Source: Lentimicrobiaceae bacterium
GTDB taxonomy: Bacteria > Bacteroidota > Bacteroidia > Bacteroidales > F082
Direction: 5' to 3'
Length of the DNA stretch: 64,000 nucleotides
Assembly (NCBI GenBank): GCA_018661505.1
Contig: JABJIE010000017.1
Location: 43,136-107,135, forward strand
In this document: positions 55,913-64,000 of the stretch, one piece after another
Layout of the letters: each line of letters starts with the position of its first letter
How positions within the stretch are numbered: position 1 is the first letter of the stretch
The notes under the pieces: generated by a model
What the model saw: the letters and a program-made list of their open reading frames with translations, nothing else
What the model was told of the DNA's origin: nothing
Database searches by the model: none
Made by a program: the position numbers and the translations under genes

Positions 55913-58420
55913 ATGGATAATTTGAAGAAGAATAAGTTTAATTTATTTGGAGAAAATACTGTGGTTATTATGGCTGCAATATTTATTTTTCTCGCCATAA
56001 CCATAGCCTATTTTTCACCTGTGCTTGAGGGAAAGAAGCTAAAGCAGCATGATATTGCCATGTTCAAGGGGATGTCCAAGGAGATAGTTGATCACAGGGA
56101 GGCAACGGGAGAGGAGCCCTTATGGACTAACTCCATGTTTGGTGGAATGCCTGCATGGCAGATTAGTGTTAAGTATGATGGTAACCTGATGTCATACATC
56201 GATAAAGTCGTTACACTATGGTTGCCCTATCCTGCAAGTTATGTATTTCTATACTTCTTTGGATTTTTCATATTAATGCTAGTTCTAAAGGTTGATCCAT
56301 GGATTGGAATTATTGGGGCAATAGCTTTTGCCATGTCGTCCTACTTTTTTATAATATTGGGTGCAGGACACACATCAAAGGCACATGCAATTGGTTATAT
56401 GGCACCTGTTTTAGCTGGAATTATATTGGCTTTTAGAGGGAAATATTGGCAGGGTGGTTTGTTAACAGCCATAGCATTGTCACTTGAAATCTATTCAGGA
56501 CATCTTCAAATAACATATTACCTCTTGATAATTGTTATTATTTATGGAATATTTCAGATTGTTGAAACAATAAAGACAGGTAACTACTCCCATTTTCTGA
56601 AGGCGGCTGGAATATTAATTGCTGGTGCCATATTAGCTGTTCTTACATACTCAACCAACCTATGGGCTACATATGATTATGGAAAGGATACAATGAGGGG
56701 AGAACCTGAGTTAACAAAGAATGCAAATGTTAAATCTTCAGGTCTTGATAAGGATTACATAACCCATTGGAGTTATGGAGTAGGTGAATCATGGTCTCTA
56801 ATAATTCCAAATGTAAAAGGCGGAGCATCCGGGGTTTTAGGTGATGTTGATGCCATTGAAAAAGCAGACGACGCGTATAGAAGTGCAATCTCACAGCAAA
56901 CAAATGCTTACTGGGGCGATCAGCCAGGGGTTTCGGGCCCCGTATATGTTGGAATTATTGTTGCATTCTTATTTATTCTGGGAATGTTCCTTGTAAAAGG
57001 CAGGTTGAAATGGACATTATTTACCATAACAATCATATCAATATTCCTAGCATGGGGGAAAAACTGGATGCCGTTTACCGATTTTTTCATTGATTATATT
57101 CCTGGTTATAATAAATTTAGAGCCGTTTCAATGACTCTAGTTATAGCAGAGTTAGCGATACCAATTCTTGCATTCCTTACATTGGGAAAAATAGTTGAAG
57201 ATCCTTCCATATTGAAAAGAAATAGAAATGCATTATTTATTTCCTTTGGCTTAACAGGAGGTTTAGCATTATTATTTTACCTCGCACCTGCGACGTTTTT
57301 TAGCTTTATGAGTGGTGGTGAAAAGTTGCAATTTGCCCAATTATTGGAGACGAACGATGCTGCGCAGGTAAATCAATACCTTGATAGTCTTAAAAGGGTA
57401 AGAATAGAGATATTTAAGGCAGATGCCATTAGAGGTTTCTTCTTTGTTTTAGCTGCTGCTGGATTGGTATATTTATTTTCAATGCAGAAAGTTAAAAGAT
57501 CGTGGCTTATTATAGGTGTTGGTGTTTTAATATTAATGGACATGTCATCTGTTAACCGCAGATATCTCAACAATGAAAACTTTATAAGAGCACGAGAATT
57601 TGATAACCCCTTTACTGCAAGCTCCGCTGACAATTATATACTAAATGATAATAGCGATTTTAGAGTTCTAGATATCAGTAAAAGTACATTTAACGATGCA
57701 AGTACTTCATATTTTCATAAGAGTATAGGCGGTTATCATGGCGCCAAACTCCAGAGATATCAAGATTTGATTGATTATAATATACAGGGGGAGATAGAAA
57801 AGGTAATTAATGAGCTTCAAACAGGATCAACGTTGCAGAGGATAAATGAGGTTTTTGATAATTTGGATGTACTTAACATGCTAAATACAAAATATGTTAT
57901 TTATAATCCTGATGGCATGCCTCTTTTAAATAATTCCACATTCGGAAGTGCGTGGTTTGTTAATGAAATTATTACAGTGGCTAATCCCGATGAGGAAATT
58001 GCAGAATTAAATAATTATGATCTTGGAACAACGGCAATTGTTGACAATAAGTTCTCTCAAATTACTTCAAAAATTAATATTTCGGATGACTCATCTGCAA
58101 CAATAGTTCAAAATTCATATGCACCGAATCATTTGGTTTATTCGTCCAAATCCAATAGCAATCAGGTAGCAGTATTTTCAGAAATATATTACGATAAGGG
58201 ATGGAATGCATATATAGATGGACAGAAAGTAGATTATTTTAGAGCCAATTATGTTCTTAGAGCATTGGAGATACCTTCTGGAGAGCATACCATTGAATTT
58301 AGATTTGAACCACAGGTTTTTAAGATAGGAGAACGTATATCTTTTGCTAGCTCATTGCTTCTAATTTTACTTTTACTCGGAGGTATATATGTTGAAGGCA
58401 AAAAATATTTTATTAATTAG
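55913..58420 (+). CDS. YfhO family membrane protein (GT-C-like)
   Basis: 835 aa multi-TM; EPLWTNSMFGGMPAWQIS; C-terminal EIYYDKGWNAYIDGQKVDYFRANYVLRALEIPSGEHTIEFRFEP. Confidence 0.88.
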   Translation: MDNLKKNKFNLFGENTVVIMAAIFIFLAITIAYFSPVLEGKKLKQHDIAMFKGMSKEIVDHREATGEEPLWTNSMFGGMPAWQISVKYDGNLMSYIDKVVTLWLPYPASYVFLYFFGFFILMLVLKVDPWIGIIGAIAFAMSSYFFIILGAGHTSKAHAIGYMAPVLAGIILAFRGKYWQGGLLTAIALSLEIYSGHLQITYYLLIIVIIYGIFQIVETIKTGNYSHFLKAAGILIAGAILAVLTYSTNLWATYDYGKDTMRGEPELTKNANVKSSGLDKDYITHWSYGVGESWSLIIPNVKGGASGVLGDVDAIEKADDAYRSAISQQTNAYWGDQPGVSGPVYVGIIVAFLFILGMFLVKGRLKWTLFTITIISIFLAWGKNWMPFTDFFIDYIPGYNKFRAVSMTLVIAELAIPILAFLTLGKIVEDPSILKRNRNALFISFGLTGGLALLFYLAPATFFSFMSGGEKLQFAQLLETNDAAQVNQYLDSLKRVRIEIFKADAIRGFFFVLAAAGLVYLFSMQKVKRSWLIIGVGVLILMDMSSVNRRYLNNENFIRAREFDNPFTASSADNYILNDNSDFRVLDISKSTFNDASTSYFHKSIGGYHGAKLQRYQDLIDYNIQGEIEKVINELQTGSTLQRINEVFDNLDVLNMLNTKYVIYNPDGMPLLNNSTFGSAWFVNEIITVANPDEEIAELNNYDLGTTAIVDNKFSQITSKINISDDSSATIVQNSYAPNHLVYSSKSNSNQVAVFSEIYYDKGWNAYIDGQKVDYFRANYVLRALEIPSGEHTIEFRFEPQVFKIGERISFASSLLLILLLLGGIYVEGKKYFIN

Positions 58421-58441
58421 ATTTAACAAATAAAAGTTCAC

Positions 58442-59740
58442 TTGAAGAAAGTACTCATAATAACCTATTATTGGCCTCCAAGCGGTGGAGGGGGAGTTCA
58501 AAGGTGGGTCAAGTTTGTTAAGTATCTAAGAAAATATAACTGGGAACCAATTGTTTTCACGCCTGAAAATCCAGAAATTCCATCCTATGATGAATCCTTG
58601 ATTAAGGATATACCGCATGACATAACCATCTTGAAGAATAAGATTTGGGAACCATATTCATTTTATAAAAAATTTACTGGAAAAAATAAGAAGGACAGAA
58701 TTCAAACTGCATTTCTGAGTGAGAAGAAGACCAAATCTAGCTTTCTGGAAAACATGTCAGTGTGGATTCGAGGTAATCTTTTTATACCTGATGCCAGAAG
58801 ATATTGGATAGCACCATCGGTAAGGTTTATTAGAAACTATATGGCATCTAATAAAATTGATGCAGTAATTACAACAGGACCTCCCCATAGTACCCATTTA
58901 ATTGGCATAAAACTTAAAAACCATACTGGAATACCATGGCTTGCTGATTTCAGAGATCCATGGACTAACATTGATTTTTATCACGACCTAAAGTTATCTA
59001 AATTTGCAGATAGGTTACACCATAAACTTGAGAAGAAAGTTTTAAAAGAAGCAGATGCAGTTTCTGTTATAAGCCCAGGTATGGTAACTGATTTTTCTAA
59101 AATATATGCAAGAAAGTACCATATTATACCCAACGGGTTTGATGAGGATGATATTAGGAATATAGAAGTTACAAAAACCAAAAAATTTAGTTTGGCTCAC
59201 ATAGGGTCCTTAACTAAATCTAGAAACCCAGAAAACCTTTGGAAAGCCATATCTATTCTTATAGAAAAAACTCCAGGATTCTCCAATGATATTGAAATAT
59301 TGATAATTGGTAAAATTGATATCTCAGCAATTGAATCGCTAAGGAAATATAATCTAGAACAATATTTGCGACAAATTGATTACATGCCTCATGATGAGGT
59401 TATAGCAGAACAAAGAAAAGCATCTCTACTGCTATTGCTAATTAATAATACTCCCAGTGCTAAATTAATTCTTACGGGTAAAATATTTGAATATTTAATT
59501 TCTAATACACCTATTATTTGTATAGGGCCTAATGATGGAGATGCAGCAAAGGTTGTCATTGATACAAATAGTGGCTCTGTGTATGATTTTAATAATGAGA
59601 GTGAATTATTGTCTGGTATTGCTGGCTATTACAATGATTATAAGCAAGGAAATCTCGTTTCAAAAAGTAATAACCTTGAAAAATATGAAAGGAAAAGACT
59701 TACTGGCGAGATGAGTTCACTTCTTGATAGTATGACTTAA
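58442..59740 (+). CDS. Glycosyltransferase family 4 (surface polysaccharide)
   Basis: 432 aa; VLIITYYWPPSGGGGVQRWVKFVKYLRKYNWEPIVFTP; TTG start. Confidence 0.88.
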   Translation: MKKVLIITYYWPPSGGGGVQRWVKFVKYLRKYNWEPIVFTPENPEIPSYDESLIKDIPHDITILKNKIWEPYSFYKKFTGKNKKDRIQTAFLSEKKTKSSFLENMSVWIRGNLFIPDARRYWIAPSVRFIRNYMASNKIDAVITTGPPHSTHLIGIKLKNHTGIPWLADFRDPWTNIDFYHDLKLSKFADRLHHKLEKKVLKEADAVSVISPGMVTDFSKIYARKYHIIPNGFDEDDIRNIEVTKTKKFSLAHIGSLTKSRNPENLWKAISILIEKTPGFSNDIEILIIGKIDISAIESLRKYNLEQYLRQIDYMPHDEVIAEQRKASLLLLLINNTPSAKLILTGKIFEYLISNTPIICIGPNDGDAAKVVIDTNSGSVYDFNNESELLSGIAGYYNDYKQGNLVSKSNNLEKYERKRLTGEMSSLLDSMT

Positions 59741-59752
59741 ATATCTAAGATT

Positions 59753-60736
59753 TTATATCCTGGTAATATTATTTACAAAGTTATTAATGTCGTAGTCTTC
59801 ATCATTGAACACCTTGTATAATTCTTTGAGCATTAAATTTTTAGTTTTTACTCCTCTTTTTTTTGCTATTTCTTCAACGAATACATTAACCGCTACTTTT
59901 CCTTCTAAAACTACTTTCTCGCTTATGTAGTCTGTAAAGAAACCTTTGCCAATGAGAAGTCCAAGGGTTCTGTTACGAGATAGGTCATTTAGAGCTGTCA
60001 AGGTGAAATCACCAAATCCACAATAATTAAACATTGTATATTCTTCACCTCCAAACTTGGAAATTATAACCCTCATTTCATTTATTGCCTTGGTTAGAAT
60101 TAATGATCTAAGGTTTGGTGAATCAAAGTTCGCATCCACAATACCAACTATTATTGCATAAATGTTTTTTAATATGCTGGCAAGCTCAACGCCCATAACA
60201 TCCGTTGTATAGTCCATCTGAACAGATGTGTTCTCAAAAATAGAATCGAATAGTTTAAAATGCTTATCTTTTTTTGATGCTAAAGTAAATGCTGTAGGGA
60301 GATTGTTGATTATCTCTCTTGCAAAGGAAGGCCCTTTCATGCCAAATATTTGATTGGGAATTTCTTTACTTAGAGATTGTGGTATCGTTTTTTGACCTTC
60401 GCCAAAACCCTTTGCCAGATTTACAATAAGAGAATCTTCATTGATAAATTGCTTATTGTCCCTTATGTATGGAACTATAATACTTGATGGGATACCAAGG
60501 AAAATAATATCTGATTCAGTAAGTATGGTTTTATCAAAAGTAGCCTTCAGAGACTTATCCAAATCTATATTTGGAAAATATTTACGATTTATGTGTTCAT
60601 TACTTATGGAGTCAACAACATCTTGTTCCACTGATAATAGATAAACATCATACTTATGCTTCTGGGCAAGAACATTGCCCATAGCTGTGGATATAGCTCC
60701 ACTTCCAATAAAACATATTTTTAATAGTTTCTCCAT
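59753..60736 (-). CDS. Divergent NAD(P)-dependent glycerol-3-phosphate dehydrogenase (GpsA-like)
   Basis: 327 aa; CFIGSGAISTAMGNVLAQ Rossmann motif; MKGPSFAREI; ELASILKNIYAIIVGI; GFGDFTLTALNDLSRNRTLG. Confidence 0.85.
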   Translation of the reverse strand: MEKLLKICFIGSGAISTAMGNVLAQKHKYDVYLLSVEQDVVDSISNEHINRKYFPNIDLDKSLKATFDKTILTESDIIFLGIPSSIIVPYIRDNKQFINEDSLIVNLAKGFGEGQKTIPQSLSKEIPNQIFGMKGPSFAREIINNLPTAFTLASKKDKHFKLFDSIFENTSVQMDYTTDVMGVELASILKNIYAIIVGIVDANFDSPNLRSLILTKAINEMRVIISKFGGEEYTMFNYCGFGDFTLTALNDLSRNRTLGLLIGKGFFTDYISEKVVLEGKVAVNVFVEEIAKKRGVKTKNLMLKELYKVFNDEDYDINNFVNNITRI

Positions 60737-60764
60737 ATTTTAATGCTTAGAATCTTATAAAACT

Positions 60765-62252
60765 TTAATTGTGTCTAAACAACCTTTCAAAAATTACTTC
60801 AATTTTATTATTAATATCTTCTGATATTTTGAAATAGTAAACGGGAATTATAAATAGCACACCGATGATAGAACTTCTAACGATGATATCAACCAAATAG
60901 TTTGACATGACAGGTATAAGTAGTGAAATTGAATATACAGTAATTCCAATTAAATAGAGTAATACGATTTTCCATGTAAATGGTTGCAGTCTAAATTTCC
61001 TATACAAAAAGATGAATTTTATGCAGTTATAAATAAACTTTGAGATAAGAGTTGCAATTGCGGCACCTATTATACCATAGATAGGTATTAGCAAAATGTT
61101 TGAAACTACAATTAGAACAGCAAATATTAGTAAGAAATAGGATAAATATCTATAATATTTTGAGTTTACAATTATATGCGGACTAACTCCCATTGCAATA
61201 TCAGTTAGGTTTGCCAGACCTATTATTAATATTACATATTTTCCTGGCAAGTATTCATTGGTAATTATATGAAACACATTATCAATATTTCCCCAAATAC
61301 CAATTAGTAGTAGCAGGCCAACAATGCTGAGGCTTATACTGCTTTTTTTGTATATATTATTTATAACGGCAATATCATTATTTTTCCAAGCATCAGAAAT
61401 AACCACCGAACTTATTTTTCCCATTGTTCTCATTGGCACAAGAATAAGGGTTCCGAAGAAAAATGTAATTGAGTAAATTCCCGTTGCACTCAATCCCATT
61501 ATCCTTTCCACCATAATGGAATCTATTGTCATAACCAGCACACCGGAAAAGCTAGCAACTATACCAAAGAAGCCAACCTTAACCATATCTTTTGCAAAAT
61601 TTTTGTCAATTATGCTGAGGTCAGGCTTTATGTGTAGTTTTCGATTATAAACAAGAGATGCAAACAGTAATACCCCTGGTGATATTAACGCCAGAGTATA
61701 TAAAATTACTGTTTGATGAAAATCAAACACTTCAAAATAAAAGGGTATAATTACTGCTAAAACAAGAGTTCTTTGGATAACTTCCTTATAGATTATTCCT
61801 TTCACAGCATTGTATAATACTCTGTAATATGTATCAAATACATTGAACAATAGGGTAAAAACAATAAGTGGAATTACATAATAAAAATAACTTGTAAATA
61901 GCTGGCTACCATCTTTAGCATTATCCAAAATAACGGGCTTAAATAATAAATAGGCAAGTATGGCTAATACTAAACCTACCAGTGAAACTATTAAGGCAAG
62001 GCCAAGATAGCCATGATGGTTTTTACCCTCATTTCTGAAATAAGGAAATAACTTAACAGTTATGGTGTTGATTCCAAGTCCAGCGAATTGGGCAAATAAT
62101 ATGGAGTAGGAAACAAGAATTCGGAATAACCCAACCTCCTCAGTTGTGAAGAAGTGTGTGAATAGCAATGCTGTGGTAATAAAACCCAATATAACCCCTA
62201 CATAGGAATATATTGTACCCGATATGCTCTGCCTTTGAATTATACCCATCAA
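60765..62252 (-). CDS. Polysaccharide flippase (MATE/Wzx-like oligosaccharide translocase)
   Basis: 495 aa, about 12-14 TM; SISGTIYSYVGVILGFITTALLFTHFFTTEEVGLFRILVSYSILFAQFAGLGI. Confidence 0.9.
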   Translation of the reverse strand: MMGIIQRQSISGTIYSYVGVILGFITTALLFTHFFTTEEVGLFRILVSYSILFAQFAGLGINTITVKLFPYFRNEGKNHHGYLGLALIVSLVGLVLAILAYLLFKPVILDNAKDGSQLFTSYFYYVIPLIVFTLLFNVFDTYYRVLYNAVKGIIYKEVIQRTLVLAVIIPFYFEVFDFHQTVILYTLALISPGVLLFASLVYNRKLHIKPDLSIIDKNFAKDMVKVGFFGIVASFSGVLVMTIDSIMVERIMGLSATGIYSITFFFGTLILVPMRTMGKISSVVISDAWKNNDIAVINNIYKKSSISLSIVGLLLLIGIWGNIDNVFHIITNEYLPGKYVILIIGLANLTDIAMGVSPHIIVNSKYYRYLSYFLLIFAVLIVVSNILLIPIYGIIGAAIATLISKFIYNCIKFIFLYRKFRLQPFTWKIVLLYLIGITVYSISLLIPVMSNYLVDIIVRSSIIGVLFIIPVYYFKISEDINNKIEVIFERLFRHN

Positions 62253-62270
62253 TTAAACAAAATTATGAAA

Positions 62271-63041
62271 TTATCTTTTTACCATGAGAACGAATAACCA
62301 ATATGGTTTTTTTGGAGAAATAACCGCATTGATTGTATCTATAAATGAAGAAATAATATTGAACTTATAATTATTTGTAAACTCATATTCACAGCTTGGA
62401 CATATTGTTTTTCTATTGCTTTTGCCTATCCAAAAATATGGAACCCATGCACTTGATGGTGTTACTGAAGTTTTAATGTTAAGCAATAAAGGGTTGTAGT
62501 ATCTTACCTTCTTGCCAAATGTGAATGATTTTAGCACTTTGTATTCTGAAAATATTTCAGATATATTATCCATATTAAAACTTCTAAGGTGATTGGGACG
62601 GTTATATTTGTATCCACATTTCTTGCATTTTATTTGAAGTTTATCTGGATTCTCATCATTGGGCACTGTTATAAGAACATATTTTTTTGAAAGTCGTTTA
62701 ATTTCTTCAACGGTACCGGCCAAAGTCTTATCATCCAAATGTTCAAGTAGTTCACTTGAAAAAACCATATCAAATTGATAACTAGGTAAAGGAATACTGT
62801 CGGCACTAGCCAATACCTTTTTTGCGTTTACGAATTCAAGTGCTTTTGCACTTCTATCAACAGCAGTAACATCATACTCTTTATTTAAGGCATTTGTAAT
62901 AACTCCATTTCCACATCCAATATCTGCAATTGTATTAACATCATCCGGAATAATATCAAACACTTTAATAATCTTATCAGCAAGATCCTTATGCTTCAGA
63001 TTACTCCAGTCAAAATTTTCGTAAACTTCCTTATTATCCAC
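62271..63041 (-). CDS. Class I SAM-dependent methyltransferase with two CxxC zinc-ribbon-like motifs
   Basis: 256 aa; IADIGCGNGVITNAL; SSELLEHLDD; KCKKCGYKY and ICPSCEYEF. Confidence 0.87.
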   Translation of the reverse strand: MDNKEVYENFDWSNLKHKDLADKIIKVFDIIPDDVNTIADIGCGNGVITNALNKEYDVTAVDRSAKALEFVNAKKVLASADSIPLPSYQFDMVFSSELLEHLDDKTLAGTVEEIKRLSKKYVLITVPNDENPDKLQIKCKKCGYKYNRPNHLRSFNMDNISEIFSEYKVLKSFTFGKKVRYYNPLLLNIKTSVTPSSAWVPYFWIGKSNRKTICPSCEYEFTNNYKFNIISSFIDTINAVISPKKPYWLFVLMVKR

Positions 63042-64000
63042 TGTATAGTTGATTTAGAACCTTGGAATCTATTTCCCAAGAATAGTCTTTTAGAACTTTA
63101 TTTTTCCCAGAATTAATGAGGTTTAACTTTAAATCCTCATCAGAAATAATACTTGAAACAGCTTTTGCAAACTCTTTCGGATTATTGTACTCATAAATTA
63201 AACCACTCTTTGTTGTATTTATTATGCGTTTTATGGGTAGGCAATCTGATGCAATTATTGGCTTGCCAGCGTACATATATTGAAAGATCTTATGAGGAAT
63301 GGTAGAGTTTGTGTGATCATTTTTAACATGTGGTATAAGGCATACATCAGCTTTTCCCACATAATTTATCATTTCTTTATAAGGTTTCCAGCCGGTGAAT
63401 TCAACAATTTCTTCAACTCCTTCATCTTTTGCTAATTTCCTAAGGGTAGGTAAATAGGAGCCATCGCCTAGTATTTGTAAACGTACCTTTGGGGTAGTGT
63501 TTTTAAGATGTTTAAGACCCATTATGACATATTGTAAACCCCTATGTAAGTTAATACCACCAGCATATAACAAGGTAAAGAACTCAGGGTTGGGCATGTG
63601 ATTTGTCAGATCAAAGTGTTTTGTATTTAAAGTATTAGATACAACGGATATTTTATCCTCCTCAACCCCCAAGTTAATTAGACGATCTTTGGCCTCCTCC
63701 ACAACTACTATAACATTGTCTGCTAGTTTACAATACTTGATTTCGTATTTAATCCATTCCTTATCATTGGATAAGAACTGTCCTAATATGGATTGCGTGT
63801 GTGTAGCAATTCTGAGAAGTGCAGGCCAGTTCTCATGTAAGTCAAGGGTTAGTTTTATGTTGTGTTTTTTTGCAAATTCATAACCTACCTTTGCAAGAGG
63901 AAGGTCATGGATATGAATTGCATCAAACTTTTCAGTTTTGAAAATATCTGCAATGAAAGATCTCCAAAAATTAAAATAGAACGGAAACTTTATAGCACCA
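63034..64000 (-). CDS. Glycosyltransferase family 4, N-terminus beyond right edge
   Basis: The reading frame of ORF 63034..63702 stays open to 64000 (reads ...FDAIHIHDLPLAKVGYEFAKKHNIKLTLDLHENWPALLRIATHTQSILGQ...); C-terminal GT4 domain PKVRLQILGDGSYLPTLRKLAKDEGVEEIVEFTGW. Overlaps the methyltransferase start by 8 bp. Confidence 0.88.
   Translation of the reverse strand, partial: GAIKFPFYFNFWRSFIADIFKTEKFDAIHIHDLPLAKVGYEFAKKHNIKLTLDLHENWPALLRIATHTQSILGQFLSNDKEWIKYEIKYCKLADNVIVVVEEAKDRLINLGVEEDKISVVSNTLNTKHFDLTNHMPNPEFFTLLYAGGINLHRGLQYVIMGLKHLKNTTPKVRLQILGDGSYLPTLRKLAKDEGVEEIVEFTGWKPYKEMINYVGKADVCLIPHVKNDHTNSTIPHKIFQYMYAGKPIIASDCLPIKRIINTTKSGLIYEYNNPKEFAKAVSSIISDEDLKLNLINSGKNKVLKDYSWEIDSKVLNQLYSG

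Noticed and set aside
1-64000. CRISPR arrays, insertion sequences, integrases, rRNA operons
   Set aside because: No direct-repeat/spacer periodicity, no transposase or recombinase motifs and no rRNA-like stretches noticed on reading; a computed repeat search would be needed to exclude short dispersed repeats.

Overview
This is a 64 kb AT-rich chromosomal window from a Bacteroidota bacterium, judged from the T9SS type A sorting domain, TAnnTTTG-like -7 elements, the fused branched-chain E1 alpha/beta gene, DUF4834 and YtxH/holin-like families. It is gene-dense and mostly housekeeping: lepA, secA, pyrH, frr, yidC, pyrG, gapdh, rpoD, a Deg/HtrA protease, dapF, a YgiQ-type radical SAM gene, mnmD, valS, rsmG and pepD. 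It also holds transporters, a TonB receptor, a patatin/beta-barrel protein and an LpxR-like protein. From about 58.4 kb to the right edge there is the start of a surface-polysaccharide cluster (glycosyltransferases, flippase, methyltransferase, divergent GpsA-like protein). I added rpmH (50 aa), which the ORF track missed, and extended two CDSs that run off the window edges (a pectate-lyase-like beta-helix protein on the left, a glycosyltransferase on the right). I saw no CRISPR array, transposon, prophage, rRNA or recognisable tRNA, and no convincing undescribed multi-gene system. The items most worth a second look are: a decayed, frameshifted PKD/adhesin-like remnant at 14.7-14.95 kb; -7 boxes placed so close to the lepA and mnmD start codons that the mRNAs may be leaderless; a perfect 32-bp palindromic terminator that creates a false N-terminus for a TrmH-family gene; the divergent GpsA in the polysaccharide cluster; and a patatin-barrel fusion resembling type Vd secretion proteins. 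All product calls come from reading the protein sequences; no database search was run.
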